Part shown: positions 1 to 8,065 of the stretch, piece after piece
How positions within the stretch are numbered: the first letter of the stretch is position 1
Layout of the letters: every line of letters begins with the position of its first letter
Assembly: GCF_046557915.1 (NCBI RefSeq)
Contig: NZ_JBHEBG010000002.1
Coordinates: forward strand, 186,001 to 250,000
Origin: JBHEBG01 sp046557915
GTDB lineage: Bacteria; Bacteroidota; Bacteroidia; Flavobacteriales; Flavobacteriaceae
Reading direction: 5' to 3'
Length of the DNA stretch: 64,000 nucleotides
Notes under the pieces: model-generated
What the model was told of the DNA's origin: nothing
What the model saw: only the letters and a program-made list of their open reading frames with translations
Databases searched by the model: none
Program-made: the position numbers and the translations under genes

Positions 1-523
1 TGCCATCTTGCCGAACTCCACCCCAACGCACTTCATCTAATCGAATGGTACTTTGCGCTTGTCTTCCCAAAAAATAGTTCTTAAACTTGGGATCCAAGCC
101 TTGGTGCAGTTTGGCCTTAAATTTATAATAACTATCAGAGTAGGTAGGGGTTTTGTTCCACAACCACTGAAACCACTTGTCTAGATTGTGCCCAAACCGC
201 TTACCGCTTTTGCGTTCCAACAAACGTATAAGCCGATCGGAAATAGCTCCGTTCTGACTAAAATAGACCGTTTCTATCAGCATAATTTCATAAGCCTCTT
301 GCCAGTGTTTATCTACATATGAAATGGCCGTATTGATAGTTTTCTTGTCCTCTCCATGCGCAAGTTTTAAAAAAAGATCTGTTGCATCATCCTGGTTGGG
401 TATCGAAATATGCTCTGGGTGCCCACCTTTGTGCTCTATATCAGCGACATTCATAAAACCCATAAGCAATATTACGCCTATAAGCAAACTATAAAACCCT
501 ATGTATTTGTGGTTTGGCATCAT
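1..523 (-). CDS. DUF3179 domain-containing protein, N-terminal part (cut by window edge)
   Basis: This reading frame is open from a double ATG at 518-523 to the left edge, giving about 174 residues. It starts with a short hydrophobic segment (residues 8-21), probably a signal peptide or anchor. A charged, helix-rich stretch follows, and the last visible residues are IRLDEVRWGGVRQDG. In family knowledge, a DE-[IV]-RWGG-VR-DGIPPL block marks the start of the DUF3179 domain, whose function is unknown. The rest of that domain would lie outside the window. The product is probably exported. It is co-directional with the acyltransferase at 636-1832 but separated by about 110 bases. The family call rests on a single motif, so it is moderately sure. 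Confidence 0.6.
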   Translation of the reverse strand, partial: MMPNHKYIGFYSLLIGVILLMGFMNVADIEHKGGHPEHISIPNQDDATDLFLKLAHGEDKKTINTAISYVDKHWQEAYEIMLIETVYFSQNGAISDRLIRLLERKSGKRFGHNLDKWFQWLWNKTPTYSDSYYKFKAKLHQGLDPKFKNYFLGRQAQSTIRLDEVRWGGVRQDG

Positions 524-635
524 CCTTATTCCTATAAAAGTAATAGTCGATGTAAGCCAGCGAAAATTTGAACTTTAACTATATTTTAGGAATGGATATG
601 GGGTTGAGGTAAGAATCAAAACCGAAATTGTTTTC

Positions 636-1832
636 TTAATTTTTTACGGTCCCAATTAATTTTAATAGAAAGACCCTTAACCTAAACAGGGTGCTTTTCA
701 TAAGCTTTAACGTAAATATTTGCCAGGGTTCTATTTGTGACCATATTTGTTTTGCACGATTGGCTATACTCAATTTTATTGCTGCTTTGTTATTTTCGTA
801 AAGCAGGGCAGTAGCGGTACTGGCGAACATAAACGCAATGGCCCCTATAATGGCTACCGTGGGCGTTAATGCATGGTGGAAAAAACGATAAAGTCCCAAA
901 CCGGTAAAACTACCATAAAGAATTATGAAGTGCATTACGTAAATGGACAAGGTGCTTTGTCCGATTTTTAAAACAATGGTATTGGTCATAAATTGCCTAA
1001 GCAGCATAAAAATGGCAAATACCACAAAAACGTCGCCCAAGCGTATGAAGAGATAATTATTGAAATAGATATCGGCGAATAATTGGATACCGGTATATCT
1101 TGTGGTGGCCAGAAAAAAGTCCGAAGAATAAAAAACAAGTGTTGCCCCAATGATAAGCGCAATGGAGATGGCCATGGGGTAAATATGTTTTTGATCCTTG
1201 AACCTGGCAAACAAAATAGAAAGAAACCCACCTACGGAAGCATAACCTACCCATGGTACAATAGTAAATACGGAGCCGTTGACCTTGGTAAAATAGTTTG
1301 CAAGAAACTGAGGAAGGTAGTGGTATGCAAATTGTTTGTAATACGGTTCAAAAATAAAAAGCGTTAGGGTAAGCCCTAATAGAACCATAGGGAAAACAAG
1401 TTTTCGCCTGTTGTATGTTAAAAGATAAATGCCAATAATGGCCAGAATGGAGAGCCCTATACAATGTAGTACATCAACAAGGTAAAAGGAATCGTAAATT
1501 TCACCACTTAAAAGACCAAAGAGGTTCATTCTAAGTAGATACCCGATCGCTATTAACTGCAATCCCCTTTTAATACCTTTCTTCACCCTTGGATTATCTA
1601 AGCCCTGTTGCGGGCCTTTGATCAATAAATAAGTGAAGATAAAACCCGATACAGTGAAGAAAACAGGTGCAGTTATACCTCTAAAGTATTGCCAAACCGA
1701 AAATACAAGATTACTACCATCCCTAAATGCCGTATCTAGCAAGCCATCCACAAAATGTCCTTGCAGCATCATTAGAATAGCCCATGCACGCATGGCATCT
1801 ATAAAATATAATCTGTTGGTCTTGCTCTTCAT
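636..1832 (-). CDS. Integral membrane acyltransferase, HGSNAT_cat/DUF1624-like
   Basis: This is a polytopic inner-membrane protein of 398 residues with about ten hydrophobic segments. The N-terminal block RLYFIDAMRAWAILMMLQGH is typical of bacterial proteins with the heparan-alpha-glucosaminide N-acetyltransferase catalytic domain and of related acyltransferase-3 proteins: an acidic residue, an arginine and then a histidine in the first helices. A second conserved block, GITAPVFFTVSGF, follows. By family it would move an acyl group, probably acetyl, across or at the membrane onto a glycan or lipid; the substrate cannot be read from the sequence. The frame can open three bases earlier at a TTG, but the ATG at 1830-1832 is preferred. 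It stands alone, divergent from the FMN reductase gene. Confidence 0.7.
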   Translation of the reverse strand: MKSKTNRLYFIDAMRAWAILMMLQGHFVDGLLDTAFRDGSNLVFSVWQYFRGITAPVFFTVSGFIFTYLLIKGPQQGLDNPRVKKGIKRGLQLIAIGYLLRMNLFGLLSGEIYDSFYLVDVLHCIGLSILAIIGIYLLTYNRRKLVFPMVLLGLTLTLFIFEPYYKQFAYHYLPQFLANYFTKVNGSVFTIVPWVGYASVGGFLSILFARFKDQKHIYPMAISIALIIGATLVFYSSDFFLATTRYTGIQLFADIYFNNYLFIRLGDVFVVFAIFMLLRQFMTNTIVLKIGQSTLSIYVMHFIILYGSFTGLGLYRFFHHALTPTVAIIGAIAFMFASTATALLYENNKAAIKLSIANRAKQIWSQIEPWQIFTLKLMKSTLFRLRVFLLKLIGTVKN

Positions 1833-1887
1833 CAAAATTAACTAACCTATATACTTGTACAACAGTGTATTTGGATGTTTTCGCTAG

Positions 1888-1895
1888 CAAAATTA
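1888..1895 (-). promoter_or_regulatory. Candidate -7 promoter box for the acyltransferase gene
   Basis: On the minus strand this reads TAATTTTG, a perfect match to the Bacteroidota -7 consensus TAnnTTTG, about 55 bases upstream of the ATG. No TTG sits at the ideal 17-23 base spacing upstream, so this is only a candidate. Confidence 0.3.
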
Positions 1896-1962
1896 GACAA
1901 AATACTCGCAAATAGATCTAAATTGGGGTATTTTCGTTGAAAGAAATCTTATTCGTGTAGTT

Positions 1963-2496
1963 ATGGCAACAATATTGGCATTTGCAGGCAGCAATTCATC
2001 CACCTCAGTAAATTTTAAACTGGTAAAACATACTGCTTCATTAATACAAGGGCATAAGGTGCAACTATTGAATTTGGCTAATTTTCCCTTCCCTATGTAC
2101 AGCGCAGATCATGAGCGCGAAAGTGGTTTTTCCAATTCCTTGGTAGAACTAAAGGACGATATTAACAAAGTGGAAGGCATTGTTCTTTCCGTAAACGAGC
2201 ACAATGGCGGACCTTCTGCCTATTTTAAAAATCTTACGGATTGGCTCTCCAGGTTGGATATGAAGTTTTTGGAAGGCACTAAAGTATTCTTAATGTCTGC
2301 TTCCCCGGGCAGAGGGGGCGGCAAAAACGCTTTGGAGATTGTAGAGAAAGGATTATCCAGATTTGGTGCCGATGTAGTTGCTACCTTTTCATTACCCTCC
2401 TTTAACCATAATTTTGATCTTGAAACCGGAATTACTGATAGTGAATTGAAAGAACTTCATGCAGAAGCGATGAATCAGTTTTTGGCAAAAATATAA
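1963..2496 (+). CDS. NAD(P)H-dependent FMN reductase family protein
   Basis: A cytoplasmic flavodoxin-fold oxidoreductase of 177 residues, the usual size for the NADPH-dependent FMN reductase family (chromate, azo and quinone reductases). The N-terminal strand ILAFAGSNSSTSVN forms the FMN phosphate-binding loop. The central block VNEHNGGPSAYFKNLTDWLS is the family's typical [PE]-x-[YH]-N-x-(G/S)-x-P-x-x-L-K-N-x-x-D-W segment with small changes. The protein is expected to reduce FMN, quinones or other small acceptors with NAD(P)H; the natural substrate is unknown. The gene opens a compact plus-strand run: pabB begins seven bases after the stop, so the two are probably co-transcribed. Confidence 0.85.
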   Translation: MATILAFAGSNSSTSVNFKLVKHTASLIQGHKVQLLNLANFPFPMYSADHERESGFSNSLVELKDDINKVEGIVLSVNEHNGGPSAYFKNLTDWLSRLDMKFLEGTKVFLMSASPGRGGGKNALEIVEKGLSRFGADVVATFSLPSFNHNFDLETGITDSELKELHAEAMNQFLAKI

Positions 2497-2503
2497 ACAT
2501 ACC

Positions 2504-3805
2504 TTGCGAAAAAAGGCAACTTTTGAGATCTCGGACAAGGAATTGGTTAAGGATGCCCTATTGCAATGGGCGCAACCGTATTACGATGTAACATGGCTAG
2601 ACAGCAACGGTCATAAAGACCAATATGGTTCTTTTGATGCGCTGATAGCAGTGGATGCACTAACTGCGATGGTTACAGATGCCGAAAACGCTTTTGAAGA
2701 TCTGGCGGCCTACCAATTAGAAACCAAGGATTGGATCTTTGGCTATTTGTCCTATGACTTGAAGAATGATGTAGAAAATCTTTCATCTTCCAATTTTGAC
2801 GGATTGCAACTTCCCGATCTGTACTTTTATCAACCTAAAAAAATCATACGGCTTAAGGGCAACACCTTGGAATTCTTGTACCTCAATTTGGTGGAGGAAG
2901 ATATACATGGGGATTTCGTCAGCATATCCAAATTTATGACGGTCAAGGACGAAATTACAAGGAACACAAAACAGCCCATTCATATTAAATTGCGCATATT
3001 TAAGGACGATTACTTTAGCAGAGTGGATAAAATGCTTAGCCATATACACAGGGGCGATATTTATGAGGCTAATTTTTGTCAGGAGTTCTATGCTACCGAC
3101 ACTACCATAGATCCTTTGGCCACCTACAAGAAGTTAAATCTAATTTCACAAGCGCCCTTTGCCACTTTTCTTAAGATGGGAGATAAATATCTGTTATCTG
3201 CCTCTCCCGAGCGGTTTCTCAAAAAAAAGGGTGACTTACTAATTTCCCAACCCATTAAAGGCACAGCTAGGAGATCTGCAGACCTTATTGAGGATGAAAA
3301 ACTTAAAGAAGACTTAGGAAAAGATACCAAGGAAAGGGCAGAAAATGTTATGATCGTAGATTTGGTACGCAATGATTTGTCCAAAAATGCGGTAAAAGGT
3401 TCGGTAACCGTTGAGGAGTTATGTAAAGTGTATTCTTTTAAACAGGTACATCAAATGATATCCACAATTTCGGCAAGAACTACAAAGGCCACTATGCCTG
3501 TGGAAATTATTAAACAGTGTTTTCCAATGGGAAGTATGACCGGTGCCCCCAAGGTCTCTGCTATGAAAATTATAGAAGCCTTGGAAGCTACCAAACGTGG
3601 CCTTTACAGTGGTGCCGTGGGTTATTTTACACCAGAGGGCGATTTTGATTTTAATGTGGTAATCCGAAGCATTGTGTACAATGCCACCCAAAAATATGTG
3701 TCTTTTTCGGTGGGTAGCGCTATTACCGCTTTGGCTTCACCAGAAAAAGAGTATGAGGAATGCCTGTTGAAAGCCAAGGCCATGCGAGAGGTATTGGAAA
3801 ACTAA
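2504..3805 (+). CDS. pabB: Aminodeoxychorismate synthase component I
   Basis: A chorismate-binding enzyme of 433 residues that makes 4-amino-4-deoxychorismate for folate synthesis. The motif PIKGTARR at 250-257 has lysine (K252) where anthranilate synthase TrpE has alanine. That lysine is diagnostic of PabB. The other active-site blocks are present: DLVRNDLS at 286-293, FPMGSMTGAPK at 340-350 and GLYSGAVGYF. The gene starts at a TTG seven bases after the FMN reductase stop. The first downstream ATG is at codon 56 and would remove conserved N-terminal sequence (WAQPYY, WLDSN), so TTG is chosen. No glutaminase subunit (pabA/trpG) and no pabC lie nearby. Confidence 0.92.
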   Translation: MRKKATFEISDKELVKDALLQWAQPYYDVTWLDSNGHKDQYGSFDALIAVDALTAMVTDAENAFEDLAAYQLETKDWIFGYLSYDLKNDVENLSSSNFDGLQLPDLYFYQPKKIIRLKGNTLEFLYLNLVEEDIHGDFVSISKFMTVKDEITRNTKQPIHIKLRIFKDDYFSRVDKMLSHIHRGDIYEANFCQEFYATDTTIDPLATYKKLNLISQAPFATFLKMGDKYLLSASPERFLKKKGDLLISQPIKGTARRSADLIEDEKLKEDLGKDTKERAENVMIVDLVRNDLSKNAVKGSVTVEELCKVYSFKQVHQMISTISARTTKATMPVEIIKQCFPMGSMTGAPKVSAMKIIEALEATKRGLYSGAVGYFTPEGDFDFNVVIRSIVYNATQKYVSFSVGSAITALASPEKEYEECLLKAKAMREVLEN

Positions 3806-3845
3806 CATGATGCTATCAAAATAGATCAGATCAATACCTTTAATA

Positions 3846-4670
3846 ATGAAAAATAAAGCATTTAAAATTCAATTTGAGGGTAAACAAATCTTTGGAAAAT
3901 TTATTCAACCCCAAGTAATAAAAGGGGTGGTACTATTGGTGCACGGTTTCGGTGAACATTCTGGTCGCTATGATAACAACATAGTCCCCATGCTTTTACA
4001 ATCTTCCCTTGCTGTGGTGAGTTATGACAATATTGGACATGGAAAATCTGATGGCAAAAGAGGGCACTGTCCCAGTTATGAGGCCTTATTGGATATTTTG
4101 GACATCCTAATAGTGAAAACCGAAACTATTTTCCCAGATACAACCTTGTTTTTATACGGTCATAGCATGGGCGGAAATCTTGTTCTAAACCATGCCCTGC
4201 GTAGAACGGCCAATTATAAAGGGATCGTTGCTACCAGTCCTTACCTTAGGCTAGCCTTTAAACCGCCGCTCTGGAAAATGGTACTGGGTAAAGCCATGCT
4301 TAAACTAATGCCTTCCTTTACCTTGCCATCCGGATTGGATCCTACAACGATTTCCAGAATCCCAGAAGAAACCGAAAGCTATAAAACAGATCCGTTGGTA
4401 CACGATAAAGTAAGCCCTATGTTTTCTTTTCCTATTATGGACGCGGGGGAGTGGGCCATAGCCAATGCGCATAATCTGCAAACAAAGACACTACTATTGC
4501 ACGGTACCGGAGATAGGTTGATCGATCACCGTGCTACCGTATCGTTCCATAAGAAAGCTAGCACCACAACTTTGCAATTGTTTGAAGGAGGTTATCACGA
4601 GCTGCATAACGATCTTTGTAAAGAAGCGATGATGAAAACCGTTGAGAGTTGGTTGCAGCAACAACATTAA
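3846..4670 (+). CDS. Alpha/beta hydrolase, monoacylglycerol-lipase-like (serine aminopeptidase S33 family)
   Basis: A 274-residue cytoplasmic hydrolase with no signal peptide. The oxyanion-side motif is LVHGFGEHSGRY at 31-42, the nucleophile elbow is GHSMGG at 105-110 (Ser107), the acid is probably the Asp in HGTGDRLIDH, and the catalytic His is in GGYHELHND. The HGFGEHSGRY block is typical of the lysophospholipase/monoglyceride lipase group, so a glycerolipid or other acyl ester is the likely substrate. It stops 13 bases before the proposed tilS start and probably shares its transcript. Confidence 0.85.
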   Translation: MKNKAFKIQFEGKQIFGKFIQPQVIKGVVLLVHGFGEHSGRYDNNIVPMLLQSSLAVVSYDNIGHGKSDGKRGHCPSYEALLDILDILIVKTETIFPDTTLFLYGHSMGGNLVLNHALRRTANYKGIVATSPYLRLAFKPPLWKMVLGKAMLKLMPSFTLPSGLDPTTISRIPEETESYKTDPLVHDKVSPMFSFPIMDAGEWAIANAHNLQTKTLLLHGTGDRLIDHRATVSFHKKASTTTLQLFEGGYHELHNDLCKEAMMKTVESWLQQQH

Positions 4671-4683
4671 GTACCTTTACGCG

Positions 4684-5991
4684 GTGCTGAAAGATTTTGA
4701 AAATCATATTAAAAATACATTTCCCTTCCTGCAAGAAGAAGCATTTTTGTTAGCCTGTAGCGGGGGAGTAGACAGCGTTGTACTTGCCCATCTATGTAGT
4801 AGGTTAAATTTAGATTTTAGTATTGCCCATTGTAATTTTAAACTACGGGGCGCAGCAAGTGATGCCGATGGGCAATTTGTGGAAGAGTTATCGAAAGTAT
4901 TGGGTAAAAAATTTCACACAACTACTTTTGATACAAATAGTTATGTCGATTTAAATAAAGTGTCAGTACAAATGGCAGCTAGGGAATTACGTTATCAGTG
5001 GTTTTCCGAATTGATGCAGAAGTACAAGTATTCCAGAGTACTTACTGCCCACCAGGCCGATGATGATCTTGAAACTTTTTTGATTAACCTATCTAGGGGC
5101 ACCGGTATAGACGGACTCTCTGGAATTCCAGCCTTGACAGATTCTGTAGCGCGACCATTACTGCCTTTTTCACGAAACCAAATTGTACAATATGCCAATA
5201 AAGAAGGTTTGGCATGGCAAGAGGATAGTAGCAATACGGACACCAAATACCTGAGAAACAAAATTAGGCACGAGATTGTCCCGAAATTAAAAGAATTACA
5301 CCCTACCTTCTTGGATAATTTCTTGAATACCAAAGAGTTTTTACAACAGACATCGGAAATTGCCGGAAATGATATAGCGAAGCTAAAAGCGAAAATATTT
5401 AAAGAAAACAAAGGTGTCATTAAAATAGCAATCGATTCCGTTTTAACATTAAAACCGCTTAAGGGTTATATTTATGCACTCTTTAAAGATTACGGATTTA
5501 CCGAATGGGAAGACGTACAAGGTCTTCTTAAAGCTACCAGTGGTAAGGAAGTACGCTCCAAAACACATAGGTTGCTTAAAGATCGTCGGCATTTGTTGCT
5601 ACAAAAGCTAATGCCTTTGGATGATTCTGAGTTTAAAATTGAGGAACATTTAGATAAGCTAAATTGGCCATTGAAGTTAACGATAAAGCCCGTTCTTAAT
5701 ATTACGAATACGTCCCAAAAGATACTATATGTAGATAAAGAAACGTTAAAGTATCCACTAACGGTAAGAAAATGGCGAAAAGGCGACTATTTTTATCCTT
5801 TCGGAATGCAGGGCAGAAAGAAGGTCTCTAAATTTTTTAAAGACCAGAAAATGGATACCATTGCCAAAGAAGAACAGTGGTTTTTGTGTTCTGGGGGCCA
5901 AATAGTATGGATCATCGGAAGACGATCTGACCGTCGTTATAGTATTACCGAGAAGACGAAAAGTATTTTAAAATTTACCTTGGAAGAATGA
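4684..5991 (+). CDS. tilS: tRNA(Ile)-lysidine synthase
   Basis: TilS attaches lysine to C34 of the tRNA-Ile with a CAU anticodon, so that it reads AUA instead of AUG. The N-terminal ATP-pyrophosphatase P-loop SGGVDS is at residues 26-31 from the chosen start, and HCNFKLRG and HQADDDLETFL follow as expected for the family. The C-terminal TilS domain (WRKGDYFYPFGMQGRKKVSK) is complete. I chose the GTG at 4684, which gives an N-terminus beginning MLKDFENHIKNTFPF like other flavobacterial TilS proteins. The frame is open from a TTG at 4642 inside the upstream hydrolase gene, which looks too early. The stop overlaps the dsbD start by four bases. Confidence 0.92.
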   Translation: MLKDFENHIKNTFPFLQEEAFLLACSGGVDSVVLAHLCSRLNLDFSIAHCNFKLRGAASDADGQFVEELSKVLGKKFHTTTFDTNSYVDLNKVSVQMAARELRYQWFSELMQKYKYSRVLTAHQADDDLETFLINLSRGTGIDGLSGIPALTDSVARPLLPFSRNQIVQYANKEGLAWQEDSSNTDTKYLRNKIRHEIVPKLKELHPTFLDNFLNTKEFLQQTSEIAGNDIAKLKAKIFKENKGVIKIAIDSVLTLKPLKGYIYALFKDYGFTEWEDVQGLLKATSGKEVRSKTHRLLKDRRHLLLQKLMPLDDSEFKIEEHLDKLNWPLKLTIKPVLNITNTSQKILYVDKETLKYPLTVRKWRKGDYFYPFGMQGRKKVSKFFKDQKMDTIAKEEQWFLCSGGQIVWIIGRRSDRRYSITEKTKSILKFTLEE

Positions 5992-7982
5992 GGAATTTTA
6001 TTCATTATATACTAGTGGTTTTTGCCATTACCTCTGGGTTTTCCCAAACAGAGGACGATCCGGTAGCTTGGACACATAGTGTAAAACAAGTTTCGGACAC
6101 GGAATACGACCTCGTTTTTGAAGCGAAGATTCTAGACGAGTGGCACGTGTACTCCCAAAAGACTCCCGTAGGAGGATCCTTGCCCAGCGAATTCACCTTT
6201 GCCAATGCCGGCGTGGATTATGAACTTGTTGGCAAAACAAATGAAAGTGAGACAATAACCGAATACAGTGATATTTTTGAAGTCGATGAAGTTTTCTTTA
6301 GGGATAAGGCGGTTTTTACCCAAAGGATAAAATTGTTGAAGGCAGACCTATCCCAAGTAGATGTAAACTTGTTCTATCAGGTTTGTAAAGAAGTCTGTAT
6401 TCCAAAGGATATCGATTTTAGTTTTTCATTGGATGGCGGTGCCATAACCGAAGAAATAAAAACCGTAGATGAGCGTAGCGCCCTGTTAGGCGAGGCTTTA
6501 AAACTAAATTTAAAGAACAAGCAAAAATTACATGAGGGAGGAAATGAAGTGGTTAATGGCACTTCAGATTTGTGGATGATATTTGCATTGGGGTTACTGG
6601 GTGGGTTGATTGCGCTACTGACACCCTGTGTTTTTCCCATGATTCCCCTTACCGTATCGTTTTTCACCAAACAATCTCAGAATAGGGCCCAAGGGGTAAC
6701 CAATGCCATACTCTATGGATTTTTTATTGTGCTTATCTATTTCTTACTTAGCTTACCCTTTCATCTGTTCGATTCCGTAGATCCGCAAATACTAAATACC
6801 ATAGCTACCAATATTTGGTTGAATATCGCTTTCTTCCTGATTTTTGTATTCTTTGCATTTTCCTTTTTTGGTTACTATGAATTAACCTTGCCCAATTCCT
6901 GGGCCAATAAAATGGATGTAGCCTCTTCCAAAAGCGGTGGGGTTATAGGCGTCTTTTTTATGGCTGTTACTTTGGCTATAGTATCCTTTTCGTGTACAGG
7001 TCCTATCCTAGGGGGGCTTTTGGGGAGTACTACCTTGGCAGAGGGTAGCGTAGCTACTAACCTAACTGCAGGAATGCTTGGTTTTGGGGCTGCACTGGCA
7101 TTACCTTTTGCACTTTTTGCCCTGTTCCCTGCTTGGCTGAATTCCCTTCCCAAATCTGGCGGGTGGATGACCACGGTAAAAGTGGTTCTTGGCTTTTTGG
7201 AGCTTGCCCTTGCCTTTAAATTCTTGTCCAATGCAGATTTGGTAGGTCATTGGGACATCCTAAAACGTGAAGTGTTTTTAGGAATATGGATTGTACTTTT
7301 TGTATTGTTGGCACTCTACCTCTTCGGCTTTTTTAGATTTCCGCACGATGGTCCAAAGACCAGACCATCTTATACCCGAATAGGCGTAGGGCTTTTAAGT
7401 AGCCTGTTCGCCCTTTATTTGGTATTGGGGAGTTTTAAACTCGTGGATTTAAAACTTTATGGTTTCTTACCACCAGATTTTTATACCATAGCAACACAAG
7501 AGAGCGATTGCCCATTGGGTATCGATTGCTTTAAGGATTTTGAAACGGGCCTGGCCCATGCCAAAGCGGTGAATAAACCTATTTTGCTCGATTTTACGGG
7601 GTGGGCCTGTGTAAATTGCCGAAAAATGGAAGAAAACGTGTGGAGCGAACCGGATATCTTTCCTTTGCTAAAAGAGGATTATGTACTGATATCCCTATAC
7701 GTGGACGATAGGAACAAACTTCCCGAAAATGAACGCTTTAATTTTGAGTACAATTCCGGAAGGATTAAGACCATAGAAACCATAGGGCAGAAATGGGGCA
7801 CGTTTCAGACACTAAATTTTGGAGCGGCGTCACAACCGTATTATGTTTTGCTATCCCCAGATCTTGAAGTGCTTAATTACGCCGTTCAGTATACGGATAA
7901 AGACGCCTATAGGGCTTGGCTGTTGAAAGGATTAAAAGGTCATAACGATATTATGCTTCAATCGGCCTTATTGAAAAAATAA
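5988..7982 (+). CDS. dsbD: Thiol:disulfide interchange protein DsbD
   Basis: This inner-membrane electron carrier passes reducing power from cytoplasmic thioredoxin to the periplasm. It has 664 residues in the full three-part layout. After the signal peptide (1-19), an N-terminal periplasmic domain carries Cys133 and Cys137 (CKEVC). The membrane domain spans about 195-485, with cysteines in LTPCVFPM (Cys214) and FSCTGP (Cys336). The C-terminal thioredoxin domain has a WACVNC active site (Cys541, Cys544). All six catalytic cysteines are present. The start ATG overlaps the tilS stop (ATGA), which suggests translational coupling. In this phylum DsbD supports c-type cytochrome assembly and periplasmic thiol repair. 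Confidence 0.95.
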   Translation: MRNFIHYILVVFAITSGFSQTEDDPVAWTHSVKQVSDTEYDLVFEAKILDEWHVYSQKTPVGGSLPSEFTFANAGVDYELVGKTNESETITEYSDIFEVDEVFFRDKAVFTQRIKLLKADLSQVDVNLFYQVCKEVCIPKDIDFSFSLDGGAITEEIKTVDERSALLGEALKLNLKNKQKLHEGGNEVVNGTSDLWMIFALGLLGGLIALLTPCVFPMIPLTVSFFTKQSQNRAQGVTNAILYGFFIVLIYFLLSLPFHLFDSVDPQILNTIATNIWLNIAFFLIFVFFAFSFFGYYELTLPNSWANKMDVASSKSGGVIGVFFMAVTLAIVSFSCTGPILGGLLGSTTLAEGSVATNLTAGMLGFGAALALPFALFALFPAWLNSLPKSGGWMTTVKVVLGFLELALAFKFLSNADLVGHWDILKREVFLGIWIVLFVLLALYLFGFFRFPHDGPKTRPSYTRIGVGLLSSLFALYLVLGSFKLVDLKLYGFLPPDFYTIATQESDCPLGIDCFKDFETGLAHAKAVNKPILLDFTGWACVNCRKMEENVWSEPDIFPLLKEDYVLISLYVDDRNKLPENERFNFEYNSGRIKTIETIGQKWGTFQTLNFGAASQPYYVLLSPDLEVLNYAVQYTDKDAYRAWLLKGLKGHNDIMLQSALLKK

Positions 7983-8065
7983 AAACCATTGTTTTACTTT
8001 TTTTTTAATCTCCAAAATAGAACTATCTTTAGTATCGTTCAACAGAAACCCCCACAATACCCAAA

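Noticed and set aside
2504..3805. Calling this gene trpE (anthranilate synthase).
   Set aside because: PIKGT with lysine is the PabB signature; TrpE has PIAGT, and no trp genes are nearby.
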